This document shows, in pieces, positions 1-11,947 of a stretch of DNA of 64,000 bases. Below the pieces are notes generated by a model that was not told the DNA's origin, did no database searches, and worked only from the letters and a program-made list of their open reading frames with translations. Source of the stretch: Gyrodactylus bullatarudis (Eukaryota > Platyhelminthes > Monogenea > Gyrodactylidea > Gyrodactylidae); the NCBI GenBank assembly GCA_012064415.1, contig SSNU01000675.1, forward strand, positions 1 through 64,000, read 5' to 3'. Both the position numbers and the translations under genes were made by a program. The stretch's first letter is position 1; each line of letters begins with the position of its first letter.

Positions 1-60
1 CATTTTATCAATAGTATCTGAAAGATGTCCTGGAGTTTCACTTGTCTCATCTTGAAAATA
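1..60 (-). CDS. Possible internal exon, running off the window edge
   Basis: On the minus strand a pyrimidine-rich stretch ending in CAAG precedes an open stretch that reads ETSETPGHLSDTIDKM in one frame, an acidic composition resembling the exon at 5335-5453. It could be a downstream exon of that gene. However, joining directly to the phase left by that exon gives a stop in the first full codon if the CAAG acceptor is used, so another exon or acceptor would be needed. Very tentative. Confidence 0.2.
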
Positions 61-126
61 AAAAAATTGTCGGGCTTCGAATTCTTGTTGGGGTCCGATG
101 GACCCCATTTCCAGTGCAAGGGTTAA
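1..126. mobile_element. One end of a TTAA-type (piggyBac-like) MITE
   Basis: The stretch ends in CAAGGG followed by TTAA at 123-126. A 17-base palindrome (GGGGTCC, GAT, GGACCCC) lies at 90-106, 16 bases inside the TTAA. That is the layout seen in the other TTAA MITEs of this window (39954, 42516, 52449). The other end is not visible and may lie left of the window. Confidence 0.45.
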
Positions 127-2198
127 TAACATCAAAACGATTGATAATAAAAAGAGCACCATTCGAAAGAAAATTAAATTTTACATTAAAATATTTTTAA
201 AATTTCAAATTTTGTTAAATCCACACGTCAAATAAGAAGAAAACCACTCGAAAAATAAGTATTTTCTGAGGATTTTTCAATTTTTTCTAACTTTACGCGC
301 ATTTTAAAAACCTTTGCAAAAGTGCTGAATCCGCGTATTACCGACTAATTAACGCGAAATTTTACACTCTTTCTAACAAGGATAAAATCAATTCCTATGT
401 TTTCCAATCAATTAAGTTCATTAAGCTTCTCAAAATTAGCATTTTTGGTTTTTTTAGCGACCAAAATATTAACGGTCGCAAAATTCTGAAAGCAGATCTG
501 AAATCAGCATAAAATTATATTCCAGAATATTTATACCAGATCAAGATTTTATAAAACTTTTTTAATTTCGTGATGACGTGATTCTTCCATTTTTCAAAAC
601 TTTTGTCGATTTTAAAGCGTAAGAGGAATAAAGTGTCATGTTTCAGCATTATCATAAGAAAAATGAACAAAAAATGTTGGTTAGAGATCCATCCCCTCCA
701 TCTAAAGATTCTTAGCCGAATACACAAGTATTTTCAGAATTGAAAGCTCAGTTCTGGAAGAGAAGATAGATTTTTTGCATTGTTTAAATAAATAATAATT
801 ATAATTAATTTAATTCAGATTGTCGGGATTAATTTATATTATTTCACCCCGAGTTCAAATAATATTTACTCTCGCTATTTTTTTTTTTGAGAATTTCAAC
901 CTTTGTTCTCAGATAGTTCTGAGAATAGATTCCTACATACAGAGTAAGCCAAATTTTTAAACTTTTCCCAGCATTAATCTCATTTTGAAGATAATCGAAA
1001 ATTGAACATTTTGCAGATGAAGAAGCTTCATATCGTACGATTAAAAAGATATCAAGAATTATTTTATTCTCTACATGAACAGAATTAATGAATGACTGGG
1101 TTAGTAAAATATGAAATTTTTCATTAAAAGACATTTAGCAGCTAGTTTTATTCATTTCTCAAGTTTAAATTAATAAAATGACAGACAACAAATCAATAGA
1201 CACACTTGCTTGTGAGGAAATATGTCACCTTGTTATATAGACTAGTTGTCCCAGTAAAAAACCTGAATTTGATATCTCTCGTTCAGTAAATTTTAAGCCC
1301 TCTGATGTCAAAAATGTATTTGGTTAAATTTATATTCAAAATCATGATAATCGAGTTCCTTTGATATTTTCTGGAGAAAAATCAATAACTTTCTGCCTAA
1401 AAATGCCAACAGACTTTTAATTCTCTAGCGGTTTTTACCTAATTTGATGATATATTGAGGAAGTATAATTTTATCAAATCTTAGAGAGAGTGAAAACACC
1501 ACACCTAGACTTGGGCAAAAGAAGAATAATTTTTTATGACTTCTTTTTGCGATGTTTTTTAATCTAACAAGTTGGGGCAAGCCATCCCATCTACACCGTG
1601 TACTACACAGGGAACAGAGATTTATGTTACAGAGTCATTCAACCTCTTTGTAACTATAGTGAAAAAAACAGATTATAAATAACTGGATGATGATTCTATC
1701 ATGATAACACACACGTTCTGTGCAGGCTTCAATTTCTCTGGCATCACCTTCAGACTGGTAGACACTTTTCTGATACGCAAAAAAACTTTTTCAAGTAAAT
1801 ATTTTTACAGTCTCCAAATTGTAGATTTAGAAAGATACACTTGATTTTCCCAAAGGTGAAAGAACTCTACAATTTACTCTAGAGGAATAAATTTACTGTA
1901 AATCAAAATTTATTCGAAATCTTTCGCCACAAGTATTGCAAACTGTGTCGGAGATAATCACATATTTGAATTCTATTGGTATAGTTACTAGGGATAGATT
2001 TTTCAATTCTAATATTTTCATTGAACATTGTTCAATTTAATTTTCCCTTGTTCGAACTATTTAAATCTTTATCCGAAATTATTTTCTGATAAAGTGGCAG
2101 TGTCAAAGTTACATTTTTTGTCATAAATCTCTCTAATTTGATATTATTACTTTCAAGTAGTCATAGAAGATTTACAGGTTTTTGATAGATATGTAAAC

Positions 2199-2966
2199 CT
2201 AATTGACATGAAGATGAGAATTTCCTATTTATACAAAAAACTCAACATTTTTATCCAGAAAGTCAGGAAAAAATTTATTTTCTGGATTCCACTATGAAAT
2301 GAGCTGATTAGTTTTCAAAACAAAAAAAATTTCCGAAAAAAATTTAATCAGACCAAATTTAATCAGCCGTTTTTTGAATTTCAGAAATGTTTCAAATTTC
2401 CACTTTTTCAACTTTCAAATCCAAAATTTTTATCGATTTCAAAGATTTGAAGCAGTTAAATATTGAGGATCAACATTAGACGAAGATTTCGAATTCGGCC
2501 GTAGAAATTGAGAGAAAATTCCTCTTTCCAAGAAAAAGTTCAATCTGTATATTTAGGATCATTTTCCCTCGTGAAAATCGAAAAACTCAAATGGTTCGAT
2601 TTCCCACCGTATTGACGAATTTATGTGAATTCCTGCAGGCGAATTTTCTCTCAAATTCTACGGCCAAATTCGAAATCTTCGTCTAATGTTGATCCTCAAT
2701 ATCAATATTTAACTGCTTCAAATCTTTGAAATCGATAAAAATTTTGGATTTGAAAGTTGAAAAAGTGGAAATTTGAAACATTTCTGAAATTCAAAAAACG
2801 GCTTAATTTTGGTCTGATTAAATTTTTTTCGGAAATTTTTTTTGTTTTGAAAACTAATCAGCTCATTTCATAGTGGAATCCAGAAAATAAATTTTTTCCT
2901 GACTTTCTGGATAAAAGTGTTGAGTTTTTTGTATAAATAAGAAATTCTCATCTTCATGTCAACTAG
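2199..2966. mobile_element. Foldback element FB1 with near-perfect ~335-base arms
   Basis: The left arm begins CTAATTGACATGAAGATGAG. The right arm ends with its inverse, CTCATCTTCATGTCAACTAG. Arms of about 335 bases (about 2199-2535 and 2630-2966) are near-identical reverse complements over their whole length, around a loop of about 95 bases. No protein of its own is visible. It lies in the presumed intron of the minus-strand gene that starts at 5453. The same ends recur at 4114, 15819 and 21020. Confidence 0.85.
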
Positions 2967-4113
2967 CTTTAGTTAATCCGTAAGACTTGTTTTACTTATA
3001 CTAAATTGAAAATGATTAGGAGAAAAACAATTTAGCTTCTATCATGAGAAAAATGGCCGAAATTAAATTCAGCAAATTTTTCATCACATTAATTTTAATA
3101 CAAAATCATTGTTTCTATTGCAACCAGTTCATAAATGGATTTCGGACCATATGTTTTATACATCATTCGATTTCTCCTGAAGAGCCCATTCAGATTCTGA
3201 TCCAGGCTAGAAATCGAAGATTTGTAAAATCTATCTCAGATGGTTACTCGCACCATTCCTTCATCTCTGCTGATGGGTTTTCAAAAAAACGTTTGTTAAA
3301 TTTTTTATATTTTATATTTTCCTAAAAATTTTTGAATTTTTTTCAAAACCAAATAATCTTTAAATTATAATTATCCTAGTTCTTTAATAATTTATTGTTG
3401 CTAAATGATTCATAGCTCATTTAAAAAATTATTAGTTTTTCTACTAGACAAGTGGTAAACAAAATCTATATTTCTTTCAAATTCTTTTAATGACTATAGC
3501 TACGCAAGGGTTATATTCCAATCATAATATAAAAGAACATTCATAAATTTGTTATACATGAAGAACCTGTTATCGGCTTTCTCCAACCTCTGTAAAATTT
3601 GTGATAGAAGATGATATTTCCAAGGCTCTATTACTTGGTAATTTTAAAGAATTGACATATTCTTTTTCTTTTTATATAAATTATTTTATTAGATTCTAGA
3701 AAAAAGATTTATCTTCTGGAATCTGATATTTGAGAGCTCTATTCTTTCTTGGATAAGGTTTCATGTTATTTTTCAGTCAACAACCAACATTTGAGTTGAT
3801 CTAGAATCAACAAATTTTTCTTATTGATTTTGTGATCTTATTCTAATTTAGAATTACTCAAGCTAACTAATACAACTCGAATATGTCATTATTTGTGAGG
3901 TTCTCATGGAAAATAATTCTTTTCCTGAAATATTTATATAATTTTAAGACATGGTTAGGGTTGTGAAGAAAGCAAAAACTTATGAAGATCATTAAAAATA
4001 AATTTAGAAACGAAAGAATTTAATTTTGAATTTTCAGAATCAGTTATAGACTCCATATTTTTATTCTAAAACAATAAATTTTTAAGGTGATTTTTGTGTG
4101 TATAAAACTATTC

Positions 4114-4926
4114 AGTTAATGAACATGAAGATGGGAATTTATGATTTTTAAGGAATTCTCAATTTTTTCATCAAAAAATCCATATTTGATAAAGAGTCTT
4201 TGGAATCTAGATCATGTGACTCACTTTTATCTTAAAAAGAAAAAATTAATTTTTATAAAATTTGTGGCATATTCCAAATCTCAAAGTAACCCATTCTCTG
4301 CTTGCCTCAATGTGAGAGAGTGGTCCACGATTAGACAGAGAAATCTAATTCGATGAAAAAATTGAGAGCTTTGTGAAATCGCATCTTCATAATTTTTTTT
4401 GGAATCCTACTCATGTTGCCCACTTGAGGTTGGAGGTTGATCAAAAGATATTTTTCAGGATCAAGATTAGACAGGAAAGCAGACTAGCACCCTCAAATTA
4501 CCGACAGTTACCCCATTCTCGAGAGATTTTGAATTATCGAAATTTAACTGATTTTCAAGTAGTGAAAATGATCAAAAAATAGAATTTCAGGCCCCAAACG
4601 ATAATGGGATTTTGCATGAGACCAGATTCAGTTGAATTGTTTTTCTGGTCTAATCTTGATCTTGAAAAAATTTTTTGATCAGCCTCCCACTTTCAAATCA
4701 ACAAAAATTTTCAGCTCAAAGTACGAAATTTTGGCGCTAAATTGAAATTTAAAAAATGACCATATTTTTCATTAAAATAATTTGTTTTCAGGATTTTTTT
4801 CTTCAAATGGTAAAAGTGGACAACATGAGTAGGATTCCAAAAAATCTTTAAGAATTTTGAATTCTTGATGAAAAAATCGAGATTTCTGTAAAAATCATAA
4901 ATTCCCAACTCCATATCAATTAGCTT
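4114..4926. mobile_element. Foldback element FB4, divergent and composite
   Basis: The left end (AACATGAAGATGGGAATTTATGA) and right end (TCATAAATTCCCAACTCCATATCAATTAGC) are inverted versions of the foldback terminus. Inside, the segment around a 'GGAATCCTACTCATGTTG' motif occurs in both orientations (near 4400 and 4820), so the element looks rearranged or nested. The arms are much less alike than in FB1, which suggests greater age. Short open frames inside it are not credible genes. Confidence 0.6.
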
Positions 4927-5334
4927 TATTAACCAGTCTTTGTTATTTAGAAAGTTATTTTTGAAAGAAAATTTTCGTTGGGGTTATTTTTGGAATTAAC
5001 CAATAATTTACAGTACAAAAAGTGAACAATTCCCCGATATTTTTCAAGAGGATTTATTAAGAATTTTTTTCAAAATAAAAACGATAAAAGGTGTAATTAT
5101 CAAATGAGAGTATCAAAATTAGTGTTCAATTCTTTGAATTTAAAGGAATCCTTAAAAGAAATTACTAGAGAACCTGCCCATATTAATGATTGCTGTATGA
5201 AAAATTTAATGGTGACAGTAGGTTTTCTCGTCGAATTGTGATCATAGATTAAAACAATTGATCACCCTTAGACATTGAAATGAAAGAAATTTCAAACTCA
5301 ACTATATAAGGAAAGTAAATCAGAAAAAACTCAC

Positions 5335-5453
5335 CTCTCATATGACCCAACAGGTCCAGCATTAGTCAACTGAGAACTGCTGTCTTTGCTATCGTCAACC
5401 TTTTCCATGGATGGCTCTACAACTTTTGTTTTTGCATCTTCCTTTTCTGACAT
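5335..5453 (-). CDS. First coding exon of an unrecognised minus-strand gene (partial)
   Basis: The ATG at 5453 opens 39 codons (MSEKEDAKTKVV... to ...GPVGSYE) followed by two bases of a codon and a strong donor, AG/GTGAGT, at 5334. The peptide is short, charged and serine-rich, with no domain I recognise. The rest of the gene must lie at lower coordinates, across an intron of up to 5.3 kb that contains FB1 and FB4, and probably beyond the left edge. Clean codon use and the donor support a real exon. Product unknown. Confidence 0.5.
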
Positions 5454-6981
5454 GACTTATCCTTTATTCTCGGCACACGTACACAAACAGACGGAGAAGA
5501 GACAAATGAATCTTTTATTTTGTGATCTGAGTAATTTTCCAAAAAGATTATAGTTGATTGAAAGGTTGTACTTTAAGGAACAGGAATGATGCCGATATAG
5601 GCCGATAATTTTTATTTGTCATTTACAGTGCAAAGTAATTTATTTTGCAATGAATAAACATGCATACACCCCAGGTACAGGTTAATTTCCTTTAACAGTG
5701 GATACAAATACAATATAGAAATAGGCTATTCAACTATACCACACCCCCAAGAAATTTTGTTTTCGTTTGTCTTGCAGTGAAATTTGAAGCATTTTCATTG
5801 GTCCAGAGATTTTCATCTCTCCACAATGCATTCCCATACCGTATGATTAATGATCATCAAGGCTATCTTTGATTTGTTTTAATGGAAATTTCTATTTGAT
5901 TTATATGATTTAGTCTTTAGTCTCAATATTTACTGATTTATTAGAGAATAGTTTACTTCTCTCCTAGTTTACTTGAGCTGGCCTTTTTATTTATCGATAA
6001 AGTTTCAAAATTGTACTTTTTCAGATTTGAATATGATCTGTTTTCTGAACAGCTGATTTTGAAAAAGAAAATTCTAGACTTTTTGTAGTTTGCGTTGATG
6101 TACAATAAAAGCTTGGTTGAGTACAATATTTTTTACTTTTATTCACTGATATCGTAAGGAAGATATTTTTGAGTAAATTTTTGGGAGTTAATGATTTTTA
6201 CAAAAATCTCAGGGTCTCAATAAGGTCTTTTTAACCCAAATGATTCGGGCCAACTCAGAAAGGCACGCTTTTACCAATTGAAAAAAGTAAACATTGCAAA
6301 TTTTGTGTTGGCGTGGCTTTTCTATTTCTTTGAAATATTTTGTTAGATATTATATAAGGAAAAAAATTACACGAAATGAACAAAATCCTAAAGGTCACAA
6401 GTCTTCTTTTATGGACAAGTTGAGCCTGAGGTAGACGATTAGGATATGCTACATGATGGTGTGACACCCAATTTAGTTTATTTTATTTAACTGAGAAAAA
6501 TAATTCCTGTGATATCTTTTACCATCTGAGATGAACTATTCAGTCTTTTCTCTTGATTCCTATTTCTTCTTTCCACAAAATGAACAAGACCTAATATAAA
6601 CTTTCAAAAAATAATTTAAAAAAATAGAATAATAATATCGTGTGTTTACTTTAAAGTAGGTCTGATATATTATAAATATAAATGTATATTTTAAAATCTA
6701 GACTTGCTTTGAATATGTCTGCCGCTCAAGATTGATAGATGCTATACTCTTTTCACTACCATTTATATCGTTAAAGTACTTTTATTGTACAGGGTAATTA
6801 TAGTGTCTATAATGTTCTGCCGTTCAAAAGTTTATCCTCTTACTTTAAAGGCTTTTAAAAGATCAAAGTTGTTAGCTGAGCTATAACCACAGATAGACTA
6901 CAGGACTTTTATATTAAGCAAATATTAACTATTCTCCAACGAGTTATAGCATAAAATTTTCTTATTTCACAATTCAAAAAT
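5454..6981. other. Intergenic stretch with no supported gene
   Basis: This holds the presumed promoter and 5' flank of the minus-strand exon at 5335-5453. It is AT-rich sequence with only short chance open frames. I see no RNA gene or recognisable repeat. Confidence 0.4.
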
Positions 6982-7426
6982 AAATTTTTTCTAGTCAACG
7001 ATAAGTTTGCTTACCATCTTGATTTGAATGTTCTCTAATGTTAAACTGAGTTCTTTGCACCTGCAGTTGGCAAAAGAGGCAGAAAACGTAAAAGTTTAAG
7101 TGGGCAACCAACGATGGACAGATATGTGAAAAGAAAACAATGACCATGGATACTGCAAACCAACTTTAAACCCTCCCCCTTTTATGCTCCGGAATGATAC
7201 AACCAATTAGAGGATATTATTGTACATTAAATTTATTATATATATCTAGCCGGTGTCACAGTCTGACGAGATCCGGTGAAATATAAGCTTTATTACTAAA
7301 TATCCACTTGACTTCCAAATCCTCTAAATGACTCTTTCATTTGAAACTGAAAATTTTTTCTAGTCAACGATAAGTTTGCTTACCATCTTGATTTGAATGT
7401 TCTCTAATGTTAAACTGAGTTCTTTG
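6982..7426. repeat. 76-base direct repeats flanking a 293-base segment
   Basis: Bases 6982-7057 and 7351-7426 are near-identical direct repeats (starting AAATTTTTTCTAGTCAACG and ending CTGAGTTCTTTG). The segment between them holds a short coding-like exon (7067-7143). The second repeat abuts the internally deleted PLE copy. A partial tandem duplication, or a pseudo-LTR-like arrangement of a PLE insertion, are both possible. Confidence 0.75.
7067..7143 (+). pseudogene. Orphan terminal-exon-like fragment, basic C-terminus
   Basis: After an acceptor-like CACCTGCAG, an open frame of 24 codons reads GKRGRKRKSLSGQPTMDRYV and then KRKQ before TGA. The RGRKRK run resembles a nuclear localisation signal. 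QPTMDRYV resembles a degenerate PCNA-interaction (PIP) motif lacking the second aromatic residue. No upstream exon is visible. It sits between the 76-base direct repeats, so it may be a captured or duplicated piece of a host gene or of an element's own protein. The protein family is not recognised. Confidence 0.35.
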
Positions 7427-7439
7427 TAGAAAAAGACTC

Positions 7440-8230
7440 TGTGCCGGAGCACGCTAGAAGAGGGAACGTTTTGGGATAGCCATGGGGTTCACCTCTAAGT
7501 CTTCTTTTAGCTGATATCTTTCTAGGATGGTTAGAAATGACTAAAATGTCTGATATTATCAATTCTTTCAATGATGTTTACATCAGATATGTTGATGACA
7601 CGTTTATTGTAATGAAACCTAATGTAATTACAGACAATTTTTTCTCCAAAATTATATTACATTAATATATAATTGAAAATTGTATTTAAAACACATAGAT
7701 TATTCAGTTTGATCCATAAGGATTTACTTAAACCTGAAGAGAATACTCTATTGATTTACAAATTTCAATGCACTTGTGGGGCTTCATATATAGGACGGAC
7801 TATAAGGAAACTTGCTACAAGATCGAGTGATCATTTGAAGAAAGACACAGCGTTTACAAGACATCTTAAACAGGAGAATCATGCTGCCTCAATTTCGATT
7901 TTTTCTATTCTTTATAAAAATCCTGGAGATGACAGCATAGATGTATGGGTCAAAGAAAAATTCTTTATTAACTTATACAAACCAAATCTATGCGTTCAGA
8001 AAAATTACTCTTACAATCTTCAACTACCCTGGCCGATGTGAGCTTTTTCACTGTTCTCTCCATTTCTGCTATTTATTTTCTTCTTTTACTACTTCTTTGA
8101 GAATTTGTAAATTATTATATTCATTGACCTTTTTGAATTATATCATTTTAAAAGTGACACTATTGATGAACCTTTTAGAAATGTACACCTAGTGATTTAA
8201 TATTGAATTGAGTCCAAACAACGGATAAAT
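7440..8230 (+). mobile_element. Internally deleted Penelope-like element copy
   Basis: About 7455-7655 matches the reverse transcriptase core of the intact copy at 11948, including the YVDD box at about 7590, but with frame damage near the GSP motif. It then jumps to the C-terminal endonuclease part (open frame 7673-8041: LIY, YIG, the conserved arginine helix and the WVKEKFFIN segment, ending LPWPM). The intervening 150 or so residues are missing, so this is a deletion derivative. A divergent 3'UTR runs to about 8230. Confidence 0.85.
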
Positions 8231-10298
8231 AATACATACATCATAGGGGTATTTTACCTGATATACTTGGGGTATATTCGAACACCACAACAGACTCTAA
8301 GAGATATTTTAATATTGATTTTGGTACAATGCATAGCAGACACTGATCATGTTCTGTGATTAATTGTATCATGTACTTTTTTATTTTTAGAATAATTCTT
8401 ATTTCTCTTATTAAACGTATGAATAATCATTACATAAACTTATTATCATTGCAGGTTGATTTTTGCATAAAATTCAATTTTGAGATGAAATCTTTTCAAG
8501 ATAGATTTTAAACTCAGTGATCTGATGTTTGACTAAGTGAAAAAATTAATTCTCAGAGCCGTCATTAAAACCTCTACAAACACAAGTTCTTCTCTCAACA
8601 TTGAATAAAAATTGCTGCAAACTATTCATGTCGAATAAAACCTGTCTGTATAATTTTATTTCTTTGAGAATAAAATTTCTCATCCATTTTTCAATACTGG
8701 TACTTTTATTATAATCATTGTGACTCATTTTCAATTTCTTGGGTTGGCAACAATTTTGAAGAATTCTTTTGTTTATTCATTCACTAAAAATTTGGTCATT
8801 GTCAGAGTCTATAGAGTGACAGAAAACTGTTTTCACCTTATTTGATCTAAAATTTGATTTAAAAAGATTTGATTTTGCTTTATTAATTTGGATCTGTAAA
8901 ATCTGGCTTCGTCTGAGGATTGGATTTTCCTTAAACCAATCAGAGTAGTGAAATTTTATCATTTCAATTGGTCAATGAAGATAGTCTTTCAAAGTTATGT
9001 GATAGAAATAGTTCAGCCTTAAAAAACTAATATTGAAAAAAGTCTGTCGGTAAACTTTTATTAAGGCTTAGACAAGAATTGGGATTCAGATTATATCGTT
9101 GAATTTCATTTTTATTTGACTCTAAATTTTAAAAGAATGTGTGAAATATTGATCTAATACTAAAACGTTTTCAGATGCCCTTGAAAATGAGTCATGAGTA
9201 GAGCGCCAGATTTGACACTAGATACTAATTTTTGTCACCAATTTCGAAAGAATTATATTGTAATAAAATTTCTTAGGGAAAATATATTTTTGTAAATTCA
9301 AATTACACACATTTGCTATGTTTCGTTGTCATCCTACGCACAAAAAAAGGTTTTGTGAAGATGTTTGGAGAGAATTTTTCAAATTTTCAATTGACGATTA
9401 TTTCTATCCTGAATATGTTGATTCATTTTGACTGGTTTACGTTATGCATGATTTCATTGGTCAATATACCCTAGCAATGGATATCCATTAGACCTCGATG
9501 AAAATTTTAAAACATAGGAAATTCCGGGCGGGTACAATATACGTTGCTTGTTATCACATTTTATTTACTTTAAGTAGAAAATATCCTAAAATCTCAAAGT
9601 CCCCACTTATATAAAACTGAAAATTTACTTTCGGCATCAGATATAAATTTTGATTTCTTATAATTAGAAAAACAACAATATTATTAAAGTTCAAACATTA
9701 AATCAATATATCTCTTACATTGGCTCACGTGTATTGGTTAATAATTTTTCAACATTAAGACAAATTCTAAGGATTGCAAAAGCACACTTGAGTTCATGAT
9801 TATCTTCTATCAAAAAATGGTATAGACTCTTTGGTATGAGATAAACGGCTAAAAGATTCAAATGTAATTAGAAATACAGACTCCATTTTAATAGACATTT
9901 TGTATCATCGGCTAAAACAAAACATTAAACTTCTTTTCTTGTTGGCATTTCATTAATTTCCATTTTGATTCTTGAGCAATGAGAGAAAGTTCTTTTCTGG
10001 CGAAAGAAGAAAACTATGTCACTAGTATTCAGGTATGTAATATGTTAATTTAATCTGTACATTTAGTTCTTGTCAAGCAAGGATTCATGGTGATGGTATA
10101 TCATCTTTCTAATTCATGTCCAAAGTGAGACAGAGCAGAAAGATTCACTAAAGTACACAGAGTAACTATTGGCGCAATCAATTTATTTTGTTTCGATTAT
10201 TACTAACCAAGTACCTTCTTCTATGAAATTTTTGGGATTTTTTTTGATTCTCTTTAGTGCTTGTGGTTCCTTCATTTGCTTATTTCCTGTTGCATTTA
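8231..10298. other. Intergenic stretch with no supported feature
   Basis: AT-rich sequence with only short minus-strand open frames (8546-8734, 8777-8962) that show no protein-like composition and no splice context. I see no repeat with a partner elsewhere in the window. Confidence 0.35.
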
Positions 10299-10435
10299 CA
10301 GTCAATCAGTAAAGGGTCTTCACGTATAGTGGAATGAGAAATCGTGAAGCATTTACCAAACCATTCCACTATCCATGAAAATCTCTAGACGATTTCTCAT
10401 TCCATTATACGTGAAGAACCTTTGCTGATTGACTG
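10299..10435. mobile_element. 137-base MITE with ~45-base terminal inverted repeats
   Basis: The left end begins CAGTCAATCAG and the right end finishes CTGATTGACTG. The inner arms (CTTCACGTATAGTGGAATGA and its near-inverse TCATTCCATTATACGTGAAG) extend pairing to about 45 bases per side, including an ACGATTTCTCATTCC segment. There is no coding content. The ends do not match the TTAA or foldback families, so it is a separate family. No unambiguous target duplication is visible. Confidence 0.8.
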
Positions 10436-11224
10436 AAGTTTTGGACTTTTTGTTACTGATAGGAGTTTCGGTGCCATTACAGAAGTTCGTGACTATTGAA
10501 GAAAATCGAACCATTTGTTTATTTTTATTATCGGAAAGGATCCAGAAGTTTAATTTCTCTTAATGGTGGCTAATTTCTACTAACTTCTATGCTAGAATTC
10601 GAATATGAGGAAATTATCTATAACAGAAGAAGGATCCTGAGGTTACTAGGCATCTTGGACAAGAAGAATTCAAGTGAATTGTTGAATCTGTTCTAATGCA
10701 TAACTTCATTATCATTTGGGAGTCGAATTTCGGTTCTATGATCATTTTCACTACACTTGAAAATTAATGAAATTCTTAGCATCAACTAAATTTTATTTCC
10801 AGACTACAAATGGATTAGTTTTTATAGAATTATTCAGAATTAAAAAGTCAGATGAGAGGTTAACTGATTCAAAAAACGTATTTCTTAGTGAATCGATAAA
10901 TCTTCAATCAGAGAGAAAAAAACTCCATCCAAATTACTATTACTATCAGTGTTTTCTATTGATTTTGGCATTGTACAAAAACCTTGACATATTTTCATCA
11001 ACTATTGACAATAAACAATAACAAGTGGATGGATGACCTACATTAAAATAAATATGCAAACTATTTAGTTACTAATTAACGAAAAGCATCATTGTTGTTT
11101 TTTTATATCGAGTATGAATTTGAGAAAATGTTATTAGTAATAACTTATTCTTTCCAATTTATTAGTTTTCTTCTTTAACAGCATACTCGAAAGAGTGTAG
11201 AAGTCTTTTAATAACTTTGCAGGA

Positions 11225-11592
11225 TCATCTTTTAGCTAGAAAAATTAATCTTTGGACTCTGATATTTTATCTACCGGGGAAAATATATGACATTTTTTGT
11301 TAATTTCAAAGTGGGAGTTGTTTTTTTTTGGATCACGATTAGTCAACAAGCCTAAATTAGATTGGCCTCATTATCGTGTGAAAGATATTTCTAAATCATT
11401 TTTTCTATTAAAAAGACCAATGAAATTTCAACTATCGAGTAGATAGTTATCGTAGTAATGCCTTAAAGAAATTTTGAAAGGGGAGAAATGCATCGAAACC
11501 AAATTAACAGTGTTTAGCTGGAAAATATTAATTGTTCTATTCATTTACAGTTTTTTGTGAAAATAGTAAATTCTCATCTTCATGTCCATTTT
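11225..11592. repeat. Solo arm of a foldback element
   Basis: It ends with TAAATTCTCATCTTCATGTC, the foldback terminus, and carries the inner motif GGATCACGATTAGTCAACAA also found in the copy near 51640. No matching opposite arm is present here. It is probably a truncated element. Confidence 0.55.
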
Positions 11593-11694
11593 TCCATATT
11601 TTCGATCCTGTGTTACTCTATTAGTTTGGCATAATTCTGAATGGTTTAAATTTTAAATTGAAGCTCAAAATTCCAAGTGTCAATTCCAAAAGAG

Positions 11695-11835
11695 AGTCAA
11701 ATAATATTCAACTCACATTGGCAGATGTAGACGCATTTCGTCCTTATTAGGACTCGTCAGTACACCATAGCCAGAATTCAACGTTGTGAGGCAATGCTTC
11801 TAGCCACTAGGCCAGAGAACATCTAGGTCTGAGAA
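11695..11835 (-). mobile_element. tRNA-type SINE containing a hammerhead ribozyme (copy 1)
   Basis: Read on the minus strand, the unit opens with a pol III A-box-like TGGCCTAGTGG. It continues through TTGCCTCACAACGTTGAA, then a hammerhead ribozyme (11719-11773), and ends in GTGAGTTGAATATTAT. A second copy at 35650-35790 shares the body and end. Copy 2 has a canonical B box (GGTTCGAATTC) that copy 1 has lost through a 14-base deletion between GTTGAA and GTTCGAA. Resemblance to the hammerhead-bearing SINE-like repeats known from schistosomes and cave crickets is a comparison from general knowledge. Confidence 0.7.
11719..11773 (-). ncRNA. Hammerhead ribozyme, type I, minimal helix III
   Basis: Minus strand: core CTGACGA (11754-11760), helix II GTCC/GGAC capped by TAATAA, then GAA-A, a TGCG tetraloop closed by one A-T pair (helix III), then C17 at 11730. 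Helix I pairs TACATC with GGTGTA (one G-T wobble). After a T versus TAT internal loop it continues with GCCA against TGGC. All invariant core bases are present and helix I carries the internal loop expected to contact loop II. Predicted cleavage is 3' of C17, between 11730 and 11729. One-pair helix III versions are known to work best as dimers. Confidence 0.8.
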
Positions 11836-11947
11836 GAAAATCTCCATGAGCTTAGATTCACATGGATATAGTAATAACCAGTGACCACACTTTGCTAGTA
11901 GGTATGTAATAATAATATACATACCAATTTTTTTTTATTATAAGGCA

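Noticed and set aside
844..1134. 96-codon minus-strand open frame
   Set aside because: Part of it matches the extra internal segment of FB3 near 21300-21400, so it is repeat sequence, not a gene.
3044..3325. 93-codon open frame with a hydrophobic start, possible secreted peptide
   Set aside because: No family pattern, no clear downstream exon, and it borders a foldback element in AT-rich sequence; a short frame this size can arise by chance.
7268..7290. Second hammerhead candidate (CTGACGAGATCCGGTGAAA, plus strand)
   Set aside because: The core CTGACGA and GAAA are present, but the eight bases between cannot form helix II with a loop, and no helix I partner is evident.
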